Shown here piece after piece: positions 54,222 to 64,000 of a stretch of 64,000 nt of DNA. A program made the position numbers and the translations under genes. The notes under the pieces were generated by a model. That model had not been told where the DNA came from and searched no databases. It saw only the letters and a program-made list of their open reading frames with translations. Origin of the DNA: Actinernus sp. WN-2022. Taxonomy: Eukaryota > Cnidaria > Anthozoa > Actiniaria > Actinernidae. The stretch covers positions 31,911,976 through 31,975,975 of the forward strand of contig JAOWCC010000019.1 in the NCBI GenBank assembly GCA_030867875.1, in the 5' to 3' direction. How positions within the stretch are numbered: the stretch's first letter is position 1; each line of letters begins with the position of its first letter.

Positions 54222-57063
54222 GCCCTTAGTCCCAGTGACGCTGATGGCATTGAAGGAAAAATTCGAGAATACTTCTCACAGGGCTTCAGTAATGCAGAAA
54301 TACTTGGTTTCTTGGTTGCTGTTCACGGATTTACTATTGGATTACGTACATTCAAACGTCGATTAAAGCGAATGGGACTCAAACGCGTAAGACAAAATGC
54401 AGAGGCACCTTTACACGACATTGTGAGCGCCATACTTAAGGAAATGGGAGGATATGTAGGATCATCAATTGGTTGTCGTGATATGACAATGCGGTTGAGG
54501 CTGAAGCACAATCTCACGGTTAGAAGAGATACCGTCATGAGAAGTATGCGTGTAATAGATCCTGATGGAGTTCAGAGTCGTAAACGGCACCGACTCAAAA
54601 GAAGAAAATATGTTACATCCGGACCAAACTGAAAATGTTTGGATATCTGTCATGCAAAAGCTTTTTAGGATGGATTGTGGTGATGATCTAGCTGGCGAGA
54701 GAAGTGTGACTGAAGGCAAAAGCAGTGCCAATCAGAGAATAGAAGCCTACTGGTCAAAACTGAGACAAGGTGGAGGGGGGATGGTGGATGAGTTTTTTCA
54801 AAGATCTGCGGGACTCAGGAATATTTGCTGATCACGATCCGCTCCACAAAGAATGCTTAAAGTTTTGTTTTATGCCAATACTGAGAAAAGAAATGTATTC
54901 GGTGGCAAAATTATGGAACATCAAAGAAATCCATACAAAAAAGAATTCAGAACTATTGGGTGGAATGCCAGACGTGATGTTTTTTTTTTGTGTTGAAGCG
55001 GGTATTCGCACCCAGACATCAAATAGGGAGGGTGAGGAAGTAGCGATGAGAGAGGGGGTAAAAATTATCACAGTTGTACATGTAGTTTTGTTTTTGTGTC
55101 AGTTTGGGTATTCGCGCAGGAAGGGTGGGGGTGAAGGAATAGGGATGAGAGAAGGGGGTAGAGAGGGTAAAATTGTGACAGTTGTTGTTTTTGTGTTCAA
55201 GTGCCGGTATTGATATCCGGATGTCAAGCAGGAAGGGTGAGGGAATGGGGATAAGGGTGGAGGGTAATATTGTTGAAGAAACCATAGGTGGAAAACTATG
55301 TGGAAAATTGAGGCATGGTGGAAATTAGGGGATAAGTGGATTGAAAAAATGCAATAAATGATGGTGAAAGGAGTAAAATATGTTTTTGTATAAAGGAAGG
55401 AGGCTTATCAAGAAGCGGAAGGACTGGATATCCCAGGGCAGGGTGAACACTGGGTACACTGTGTGAATTATGAATAACATAATTGGTTGTGAAAACATGC
55501 AGAGTGAGCCTGGACTAAAGGGAAAGCCATGAAAATGAGAAAATTGAAGGAGGAGAAGCATGGAAGCAGTGAGCCCGGAGGAAAAATAGATAACTAATTA
55601 AATGAAAGCAGTGTATCTTGGTGTTATTGAAAACAGGGTAATAAGTGGAAAAAATGATAAATTAAGATAAAATTTGTAGGTAACACAGAGGAAAAAAATA
55701 ATAAAGTGACGTTTATGATCAAAGGTAAATGTGTAGTTGGACATAAAAGTGGAAATGTATCCGTAGTGTAACAGAAGGGGAGAATAAACCAATGAGGGGT
55801 TGCCTAGGCCTGGGGAGAGGAGGAGCTTTGATTGCTGTGGAGGAATGTGGGAATTGAGAAATGCCAGATATACTGAAGGGACGGGCCGGTTACGGGATTG
55901 CTCAATATGTAAAGTCGTACTTATGTGGGAGAATATAAGGGAATATATCGGTTGAAAACGGTCGTATAAAACGTAGATGAAAGCGGAATGAAAGGAGTGG
56001 GGAAGGCAAACTATGTGTAATTAGTTCGGGGTCGTAAAATGACGAAAAATGACGAAGGTGGCTAGCGGTAGATAACAATCCAAGACTGTGAACCGGGAAG
56101 GGGGCATGAATATAATATAATAAATAGATACATAAGTAAATAGATAACTAAGATATTGATAGCTAAGGGGATGGGGACCCTAGTGAGCTCATAGGGGATA
56201 GAGCAAGTCCAATGTGAGTCCACCATATCCTGTATAGCAATCTCTTCAGGGGCGGGATGCTATACAGAAAACACTGCAGCTTGGAGGGGAAGCCGAGTAA
56301 ACTGAGGGAATATGTATAATGAACCGAGGGGAGTGGTAGAGGGGAGGAAGGGGGATGTGTAGAACGGAAAAAGTGCCGTGGAGAGGATTGCTGCAGGGTT
56401 TAACGTGTTTCGAAATGCTTATAGACCGGTCTTGAGCATTCTCGCCCGACACGTGATAGAGTGGACATTGGACTGCTCGTTCTGACAACTAAGCGCGGGA
56501 CCGACAAGAAGAAAAACAACAAATATGTTTACCTGGAGGCCGGTAAGGGGCGAAGAGTCCCATTGATTTGGCCAGTGTTCTGGTGGTTTTTTTTGCCTTG
56601 GCGTTATACATTGGTGTTTAACTGTCGATGTTGAGTGAAGAAAGGGAAGGGATCTCGCGGTGAGGGCAAATAAAACTAGCACATATTGATGTGTGATTGG
56701 ATGTCATATTGTGAGGGTGTGATGGATGTGACAGTTCTCACTTCGTTAAAGACCAGATCGAGAGGGTGCGGGCGCGGAGGCGGGGTTTTTGTGTTGAAGC
56801 GGGTATTCGCACCCAGACATCAAATAGGGAGGGTGAGGGAGTTGCCAGAGGCCTACGGGGCACGCAGCTATCTTATAAATGTTGACCGCGAAGATGTCGA
56901 AGTCTGTAAGACCCTCTACGGACAAAATGTGCCGGACTGTTCAGCAGAATTTACAGAGCTAGTTGAATTGATTTATCCTGATTACAGTGCACCAGGAGAC
57001 ACCGAACAGGCTTTGAAATTGTTTATTGAAATAACGGGACTTTTACATCAACGTAGATTTTAA
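54222..57063 (+). pseudogene. Integrase-core transposon protein, split and partly deleted
   Basis: In-frame reading from 54222 gives GIEGKIREYFSQGFSNAEIL, FTIGLRTFKRRLKRMGL, VRRDTVMRSMRVIDPDG and KRRKYVTSGPN. It then skips to ENVWISVMQKLFRMD, GKSSANQRIEAYWSKLRQ, and after a frame shift near 54785 FFKDLRDSGIF, KECLKFCFMPILRKE and GMPDVMFF. After a 1.86 kb insert the end resumes with LPEAYGARSYLINVDREDVE to RRF at 57063. This is the integrase-core family seen in cnidarian and fish genomes, with an N-terminal helical region before an rve-like DDE domain. The part holding the first two acidic residues is deleted, so it cannot be active. Confidence 0.75.
54976..56840. mobile_element. 1.86 kb purine-rich insert with direct terminal repeats
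   Basis: It interrupts the integrase protein between MPDVMFF and LPEAYGARSY. Both ends carry the same roughly 50-base sequence in direct orientation (GTGTTGAAGCGGGTATTCGC and CCAGACATCAAATAGGGAGG). Two diverged copies follow the left end (about 55090-55180 and 55185-55270). The middle 1.5 kb is strongly A/G-rich on the plus strand. No protein of a known mobile-element class was found. Confidence 0.7.
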
Positions 57064-57313
57064 TAGAGCACTCTAATTAACTAATTTTTATTTCCAGTTC
57101 TTTATATTGAAATACGTAATTGAGAGCTAAGAATCAACATAGTGGTAAACAATGCCTGTGATATATCAGGACTAGACGCATTAGTACACTTGCGTGAACT
57201 TAGTGAAACTCCATTCACCTCTTTGTAATATAGTTGCCCTTATTTACGCATTCTTCACGCTTTGTTTTTTAAATCTGTATTGAAATCCTTACATTATGTC
57301 CTTACCGTGACAA

Positions 57314-57506
57314 TAGAGCAGATTTCGTATGAGTGGGGCAAACTACAGCACTGACTACAGCACGGTTACCGTACGGCATGCCGTGACGTTGAAATGGTTT
57401 CCCATTGGTTTTGTCCTGCTGATCCAATCAAATCACAGAGTTACCGTTACAGCCGTTACCGTTACGGACATGCCGTAGTTTGTCCTACTCATACGAAATC
57501 TGCTCT
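57314..57506. mobile_element. 193-base MITE with TAGAGCAGATTTCGTATGAG ends
   Basis: TAGAGCAGATTTCGTATGAG at the left is mirrored by CTCATACGAAATCTGCTCTA at the right. The interior holds GTTACCGT and ACGGCATGCCGT palindromic words. Confidence 0.85.
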
Positions 57507-57592
57507 ACCCATACGGATGTACCGTATTGTCGTCAAACTCATGCGAAGGCCTATGTAAGGCTATTGCCCCAATCATACGAAACCTTCCCTAT

Positions 57593-57920
57593 TAGAGCGG
57601 TTTTCGATTGAGCGTGTCATAAAACCAAAACTAAAGTAATCACGGAACCAATCACGGGAGCAAGTAAAAACACAATGAGCCAATCACGAACTGAAGTAAT
57701 TCACGATTGGTTTTACTTGAACCAATCACGAGGAAAAGTAAACGCAACCGTGGATGGTGTGATGATTGATAGCGTGATGGCCAAAACACGTTTGGTTTTA
57801 GTTTAGCACTTGATTGGCTGATAATCACAAAACATTTTCCACAGCCAATAGGAAGACTGAGCAAACGCAAAACCAAAGCAATCACGGATTGCTTTCGACA
57901 CTCAATCTAAATCCGCTCTA
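57593..57920. mobile_element. MITE with TAGAGCGG ends, copy 2
   Basis: Ends TAGAGCGGTTTTCGATTGAG and TCAATCTAAATCCGCTCTA. Same family as 17279-17550 and 60564-60834 but independent of the TRIM block duplication. The interior is rich in CCAATCACG words. Confidence 0.8.
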
Positions 57921-58777
57921 TACTTGTATTATACTCTTAGATCACATTCAGTATAGGTTGTATGGTAGCAAGGAAACCGTGACAAATGTTGCGGTATTGA
58001 TATTGATACAATAAAAATGTTAACTGTTGTAAAATATTTCTAACTGTAACCATAGGAAAACCACAATAATGAAGTGAAAACTATAGTAAAACGTGTTTAC
58101 ATATTGTTTGTGAAGTGAAAACAAGAATAAAACGTGTTTTACGTACTTTTTGTGAATTTGTCATTTTTTTACCCTCCCTCCCCTCCCCTCTACTTTTAAG
58201 ACTGCTCAATTCAAATTCAAACTATAACGAATTTGAATAATGACTTCCATAATGACTTTTTCACTGAACATTCCAGACTAGAAAAAATGAGAAACTCTCT
58301 TTTTGAGACAAGGTACTAGAATATGGAATTCCTTGTTTACTACCATCCAAAAAAATATTTTAAAAAGAAATAAAACAAACATTTTGACCTTCTTTTCAAA
58401 CTGATGACTATCTTGATGTCTCTCAGATTATTAGTAATTTAAAGTAATGTAAATTATATAATCTCCTTATTCCTTTTTCTTCATACTAAATCTAATCTAA
58501 TAATTCACATTATCACTATTGTATTTTTTCTTACAGTATTGTTACGCCTTTCAATACTTTTATATCACAGTCAGTTCTGTGCTATACCTATGTAAGTTCC
58601 TTCTTTGTATATGTACCTGTAAAAAGTGTGGTTTCTTCCCCCGCTTCGATTAGCTTGCCTATTTGCAGGTGGAAGTTTGTATGTAATTTTTCTTGCGCTT
58701 ATTTAATAAATTGTTGTTATTACGGTCATATATAACTCGGACCGTCGCATCTGACTCGGTCTCGGACTCGTCTCGAT

Positions 58778-60154
58778 CTACGGATTTAGTACTACATTCT
58801 TGCTGTACACATTATCCAGCCTTCTACCGGTTCTACTTAGCTGTGTAACTTCCGACCTGTAAAGGACTTCCTTTAATTTCATATAACTCGATATTCCACC
58901 GTTTCTACTTGGCCGTGTCACAACTTCCAACGTAAAAGGACTACCTTTAATGCTTTTCCCACCAATGGTTACATCACAGATGTGACTGCCTGTCACCGAC
59001 GGCTTATACCGTATATCATAAGTGCCGTCTTCGTTGTCTTCCAAGTCCTCCTGGTCGATCAAAGAACGTGAATAACTAACGGCGTTTGGAGCTGTTATAA
59101 GAACTCGTACATCACTTTTACTACATCTAAACGGCTTGCCATATTGATCGTTTACAGTAACCTTAAATGAACACTGGTTGCCTAGTATAGCATTAGTAAC
59201 TTCGTTTCCAAGCAGTCTTCCGTTGATGGTAACCAAACAAAGATCAGGCTCTCCAAACAACTCAGTTATTCTTCCAGCGTTTCCAAGAGCATCCCACACT
59301 TCATGGTTAACTTCTAATTGAAGTGCATCACCTTGGCATGGTTTCTCGTTTACCGGTTTAGAAGCCAAATCAGACAAACGGGACACCAATTCTTTGTTGA
59401 TTGACAAGACGTCATTATCGCTGCCATTCTTCAAAGCGCTTTCTGTAAAATCCACGCTGCTCTTGACTGTCGTGAGTCTAAGTGTCAGTTCATCTTCTTG
59501 AGCAGTGAGCTGCTTCAACCTGTCCTTGCGTATCTCCTCAACTTTATCTTTCAGAGTCGCACGTGTTTGCTGTAGCACCTTAATCTGTTTATTATAAAAC
59601 AGATCTACCTCCTGGCTGACAGCATTTGACTTCACTTCAACTTTCCTCTTCATTTCTGTTACCGAGGAGAGAGCAGCTTTGATACTGGGAACTTTGTCTT
59701 CAGCTTTCTTCTTAGCAACTAGGATGGTTTCCTTTTCATTTCCGATTACATCAGACGTGAAGAGATACTTGTGATCCCGGTGATCAACAATGGTACAGTC
59801 GCGGCATATCAATTCCTGGCAGGTTTTGCAGAAGAGTTTCAATACCTCCCCCTTGTGCTTCACACATAATGGCAACTTTTCCATCGCACGAGGACCAGCT
59901 CTCTTCACCTGGTCGAGAGTCATGATGCTGTGATGTTTTGTTGACAGTACACGCTGATGAGCTGTGATACAAAAGTGACACATAAACACACAGCAGTCTG
60001 TACACCTTCCCATGGTCGTTTCTTGGCTGTCACAGTTCTCACATTGCATTGGCCTCCTCCCTTCTTTGTCTTCAGCCGAGAATATTGCTAATAGAGAGAG
60101 GAGATTATTGACCCAGAAGTTGACCTTTAGACCGGAGACAGCACTGGCGGTGAT
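58778..60154 (-). CDS. TRIM protein copy 2, exon 2 (B-boxes, coiled coil, filamin)
   Basis: Paralogue of the exon at 15572-16870, with the same TTGCAG acceptor just above 60154 and an intact frame to 58778. B-box cysteines and histidines are all kept, and the coiled coil differs at only a few residues. The filamin repeat is almost the same except for one patch (here APNAVSYSRSLIDQEDLEDN, in copy 1 VPKTVDVVSYFVIGHKELKY). The tail is longer, ending SYMKLKEVLYRSEVTQLSRT and on to VVLNP, and looks like a partial repeat of the preceding segment. Its RING exon should lie about 4 kb beyond the window if the duplication is complete. The lack of disabling changes suggests a functional second gene. Confidence 0.85.
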   Translation of the reverse strand: MTASAVSGLKVNFWVNNLLSLLAIFSAEDKEGRRPMQCENCDSQETTMGRCTDCCVFMCHFCITAHQRVLSTKHHSIMTLDQVKRAGPRAMEKLPLCVKHKGEVLKLFCKTCQELICRDCTIVDHRDHKYLFTSDVIGNEKETILVAKKKAEDKVPSIKAALSSVTEMKRKVEVKSNAVSQEVDLFYNKQIKVLQQTRATLKDKVEEIRKDRLKQLTAQEDELTLRLTTVKSSVDFTESALKNGSDNDVLSINKELVSRLSDLASKPVNEKPCQGDALQLEVNHEVWDALGNAGRITELFGEPDLCLVTINGRLLGNEVTNAILGNQCSFKVTVNDQYGKPFRCSKSDVRVLITAPNAVSYSRSLIDQEDLEDNEDGTYDIRYKPSVTGSHICDVTIGGKSIKGSPFTLEVVTRPSRNGGISSYMKLKEVLYRSEVTQLSRTGRRLDNVYSKNVVLNP

Positions 60155-60563
60155 CTGCAATGATCAACAACCACTGACGAGTTTTAAAATGTACTGGGAT
60201 TTTCGAGATTCAAGGTGTTACTGTAAAAGAAAGGATTTCTTCTGCTATAAAATACACGAGCAACGACAAAGCGACTTAAAACGTATGATTTGTAATATGA
60301 TAATTAAACTGACGTTTTAAATTTGCTCTCTTTAATAACTAAGGATACTTTCTGATGAACGTTGTTCCCTCGATATATGAACATCTAGTCCTTTAACTTG
60401 TAAATCATATCAAGAGAGTATAAGCATAAGTAAGAGAGGGAATCGTGTAGCGCGCGGTGTGTGATGATGTCTAATAAAATCTATTTTTAGTAACCAGAAG
60501 TAGCTGAAGCAAAGTGTGCGATCGCGCGATAATAATCTCATGGCGCGATACTGGCCGCGAACA

Positions 60564-60834
60564 TAGAGCGGTTTCGATTGAGTGTCGAAAGCAACAAGCG
60601 ATTGCTTTGGTTTTGCGTTTGCTTAGCTTTTCTATTGGCTGTGAGAAATGTTTTCTAATTATCAGCCAATCAAGTTGTAAACTGAAACCAAACGCAATCA
60701 CGCAATCAGGCTCTAAAACCAATCGTGAATTACTTCAGTTCGTGACTGGCTCATTGTGTTTTTACTTGCTCCTGTGATTGGCTATGTAATTACTTTGGTT
60801 TGGGTTTTACTACACTCAACTGAAAACCGCTCTA
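60564..60834. mobile_element. MITE with TAGAGCGG ends, copy 3
   Basis: Duplicate of the MITE at 17279-17550, carried along in the TRIM block. Ends TAGAGCGGTTTCGATTGAG and CAACTGAAAACCGCTCTA. Confidence 0.8.
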
Positions 60835-61222
60835 TTTTGTTGTCGCGCGCGCTCAGCTCAGCTCAGCTGCTTCCGGTTACTAATATTTTCTTTTTTCGAA
60901 TAAATAAATATATGTCGCAAATGGAGATCGGGGAGCTGATTTAGTTTTAATATATGTAAATATATATTGAGGCAAGCCTAAAAGCGGAGCTCTCAATTAT
61001 CAGAACTGAAGTAACGACCCGAAAATAACGATAAATTATAGAAAGAAAACAAACATTAAAACAAAAATAACTGGTAGAATAAAGGAAAATCAGCGCAAAA
61101 GGTTCAGCAGGAAAGAGAAGAAAACGGAAAAATGGAAAAAATCGAAACTTTAAGCGCGCGCGCTGACGTTGTTCGAAATGACGTGCTCATATTGCGTCAG
61201 CAACGCGTGCAAATTAAAACTC

Positions 61223-61282
61223 AACCTCGTTCCCAGGGGTCTTTACGCGCCTAATCCAAGATGACGCCGTGGGAACGAGGTT
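61223..61282. mobile_element. Collapsed palindrome with AACCTCGTTCCC ends
   Basis: Same element as 17908-17993, but 26 bases of the right half are missing. The left arm and the outer GGGAACGAGGTT remain. Confidence 0.8.
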
Positions 61283-62244
61283 GCTTTTCACTCAAATCAC
61301 AGATAATGGTCTGCATTTTCCCATTTTTCTAAGGCTTTCATTATAAAACATTAGCCAGAAATACAGGGAGGTCAAAGCTAGCGTAAATTTACGTCAAAAT
61401 CCCTGGAAAAACTTTGGTTTTGAGATACTTTATGAAAATGTTTGTGCTGCGAGGACATTCAACGTAAAATCAGGCTGAGGCAGAATGATCTGGTCAAGTG
61501 ACAGGTTGGAAAGGCCTTCCAATCCTCCTTGGGCCATAGCAGTGCGCGCGCATGTACAGCACATTTTCAGGCTTCGATATATCCCAGCATGCATTGCGTT
61601 GTACCTTATATTATCGTTTTTTTTGCGTGACGTCATCACATGCCCTGTACACATCGCGTATCGAATCCTTCAGGACGAGAAAAGGGCAAAGATAAAGTGT
61701 TTTTAAGGAGTGTGACCTGATTTATATAAGCTGTATTTCGTCAGATAAATTTTCTTTATGTCTGCCATCATTTTTGTATCTGTGGTAGAGCTGTCTATTT
61801 GAGTTTTATTAAAGAGTTTCAGTCGATGGCAAAGAAAAGTGCGGATAATGTTTTCAGACTTTATAAAGAGTCATGTACTTGTTCGTTTCAAATCAAGTTG
61901 AAGTTGCGATATTGAGGTAAGATAAACAGTTTATTGAATTTTTGTCAGGGAGAGGTGTTTTACATCCGGTGTACATGTATTAAATTGTAATGCAATGGCA
62001 CGATTCACGGACATTAAAAGAGTTTGATCGAATCTGGTGTAATGTTTTTATGATAATAATAAGTTCTTGAGAACGCAGTGAACTTATTTTAAACACACTA
62101 AAACACCTAGCAGTAAATTAAAATTGAAACAATTTGATCCAATAAAGAAGTATTCATTCAGTCTTCCTTTTCGAGTTTGTCCGTGACTCGTGAGCTAGAA
62201 CCATTCCAGAAAAAAATCCCAGCTTGAAGTTGAAGAATTCACCG

Positions 62245-62755
62245 GCTACGAGTGCAATGTCTGCTAAAGTAGTAAAATGAAGCTTAACCCTTTAAAGTGC
62301 ATATAAGCCTTGGCCAATTATGCTTTTTTTTTAAAGCTTAGACCTTAAAAGGCAGAGAAAAAATTCCGAAATTTCTAAATAAAAATGTTTTCATTATTTT
62401 TTTGCGATTGAATAGATAACCGAGAAAGATGATAATATCGCGCTAAACGTTTCGAAGAGCTTTATTCGGCAAGGCCTTTCATGCAATAGCGCATCGAGCG
62501 TGTTCTGGTGATGACGTCAAACTAGACCCAGTGCCAATTTTGTAAAGCGCTCTAGCGCACTTGATTTTCGTCCACAGACAACCCAAGACACGTTTTGGGG
62601 TAACTTTGAACGGCCAATACACCATGACAAATAAATCAAATCAACTTTTTACTCCGGAATCCTTTGTCTATGGCCTCTAGTCTCTTCGTAAGAAATATAA
62701 TTAGCCAGGGCTTATATGCACTTTAAGCCCCAAGAGTGCCATATGGCACTATTAC
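62245..62755. mobile_element. 0.5 kb insertion unique to TRIM block copy 2
   Basis: Copy 1 reads continuously from CACCGG to TTACTTGC at 19010-19022, while copy 2 has about 510 extra bases there. Inside are inverted words TTAAAGTGCATATAAGCC (62292-62309) and GGCTTATATGCACTTTAA (62709-62726), so the core is a MITE-like element. No gene. Confidence 0.8.
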
Positions 62756-64000
62756 TGGTTACTTGCTTTGAGGGTTTAAATCTTACTAAGTTCAAAGAGA
62801 TTCCCACACACCTTAATGTATAGACCAATGATCCTATTGAACTGCATTAGGCATATTAAAAATTAATAATTTCATCTAAATCCTCCTTTCTTTGCATAAG
62901 TTAACTATAGTTGACATTATTTCACTTCAGAAAAAGGGACTAAAATGACAGTTATAGAAAAAAATATTTCTCCTCACATTCTAAATTTTCTCACAAAAAT
63001 GCCTATTTCACATAAAATTTAGAGTTTCATGTTTGCACTAACCTCACTTTCTGTCTCCCAACACCTAAACTTGCCCAGCATCAAGCCATTCTGTCCACAA
63101 GCACTTCACAGCAAGCTAAATTCATCCATGACCGTAAAGCATGCCGGGAATTCCTACCAAACAGGGACATGACCCTTCCTCCATCTTCATTCTTCAAAAT
63201 ATATACTAAAGCCATTTTGACCTAATAGCTTCATATTGTAATCAATGGCAAGTAAATGTTGTCCAATATTCCAAAAAAGCTATGATAGGTGGCTCCAGAC
63301 CTTCATTTATAAAGCCCACGCTAAAGTGACAGAAGACGTCCTGGCCCATTCACGAGTGGAAAATGAGGCTCTTTCTCTATCACAATAGCAGGCACAGTCT
63401 CAGTTCTTCGAGAAAGTGCTGATTCAAGCTCTCATCAGACTTAATGATGTCCTCCAGCACTCTAAAAATGGAAACAATTGCATTAAAAAGCCTTAAATTC
63501 TGTATTCCCCCAAACAAACTTCCCTCCAGCTCCGTAGCAATGCGACGTCAACGTACCCAAAATGGCCGACAAAAAACTTTGACCCCCAGTATTATTGGTC
63601 AGATGAAAATTCCATGGTAACAGTGACTACAGTTTTCTTAGGGGGGGAAGGTTTGTTGCAGTCTAGAATGAGCCAAAAATCAGTTAATAAAGGGTTAAAT
63701 AAAGGTCACGATTTGAAAAACAAAGCAGAATTAGAGATAAACGATTCTCTGTAAAAGAGCATTAATTCAGTGGCAGTCAAAACGTTTTTGCGTTCAAAAG
63801 GAGAACGCCATCCTAATCTGGTGATCTTTTTTTTCGCCATTTTGAAAAAATTAACCTCGTTCTGCCGCGTGAAAATTCGCACACGGTCGTTTGGAGTCGT
63901 TTCGTTTGTTGCGCTGTGGTTCACTCGGTAAGTAATATAATATTTCTTCAATCAAATGCAATGTTGTCTAAAAAGTACGTAGGTACGATTTATCAAAGCC

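Larger units (their letters stand above)
58244..64000. repeat. Segmental duplication containing a TRIM gene, copy 2 (truncated by window end)
   Basis: Partner of 15006-20309, about 43 kb away in direct orientation. The last base of the window corresponds to about 20309. The block is longer here because of a 0.5 kb insert at 62245-62755. The duplication boundary on the right is not visible. Confidence 0.9.

Noticed and set aside
55019..55561. Minus-strand frames in the purine-rich insert
   Set aside because: Composition-driven: the pyrimidine-rich strand translates into Phe/Ser/Leu/Pro-rich strings.
1..64000. Bacterial defence system, CRISPR array or prophage
   Set aside because: All repeats are animal-type MITEs, satellites or retroelements. 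No spacer-repeat regularity or bacterial gene organisation is present.

Overview
This window looks like intron- and repeat-rich nuclear DNA of an invertebrate animal, most likely an anthozoan cnidarian (stony coral or relative). The basis is AT-rich sequence, spliced eukaryotic genes, and a mix of protein families I associate with coral genomes: TRIM proteins (RING, two B-boxes, coiled coil, filamin), a P2X7-intracellular-domain-like gene, THAP pieces, DIRS-like and LINE retroelements, an integrase-core transposon, and many short palindromic elements. No bacterial operons, CRISPR arrays or rRNA were seen. The only tRNA-like sequence is the head of a SINE. Species identity is inference.

Layout. 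1.5-8 kb: a tandem array split by a 5.8 kb foldback element with 1.3-1.6 kb inverted arms. 8.5-14.3 kb: two dead DIRS-like elements (one per strand) with nested MITEs. 15-24.7 kb: a two-exon TRIM gene on the minus strand (RING exon at 24.5 kb, remainder at 15.6-16.9 kb), with a broken FEN1/XPG-like nuclease gene in its 7.6 kb intron. 25-34 kb: three decayed LINEs, one holding a tRNA-derived SINE. 33.9-38.1 kb: an insertion that splits one LINE and carries a second copy of the FEN1-like nuclease family with a cysteine-rich tail. 39-43 kb: short palindromic repeats. 43.5-49 kb: exon-sized remnants of a P2X7-domain-like gene (plus strand) and a THAP gene (minus strand). 49.9-53.8 kb: a second copy of the 8.5-12 kb DIRS/MITE block. 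54.2-57.1 kb: an integrase-core gene split by a purine-rich insert. 58.2 kb to the window end: a direct second copy of the 15.0-20.3 kb TRIM block, cut by the window edge before its RING exon.

The likely functional host genes are the two TRIM paralogues (candidate E3 ubiquitin ligases). The P2X7-like locus may be partly intact. Nearly everything else is mobile or broken. The most unusual item is the FEN1/XPG-like nuclease family: two partial copies, one inside a repeat-bounded insertion, suggest a mobile or mobilised gene with a structure-specific nuclease core. All homology calls come from motif recognition by eye, with no database search.
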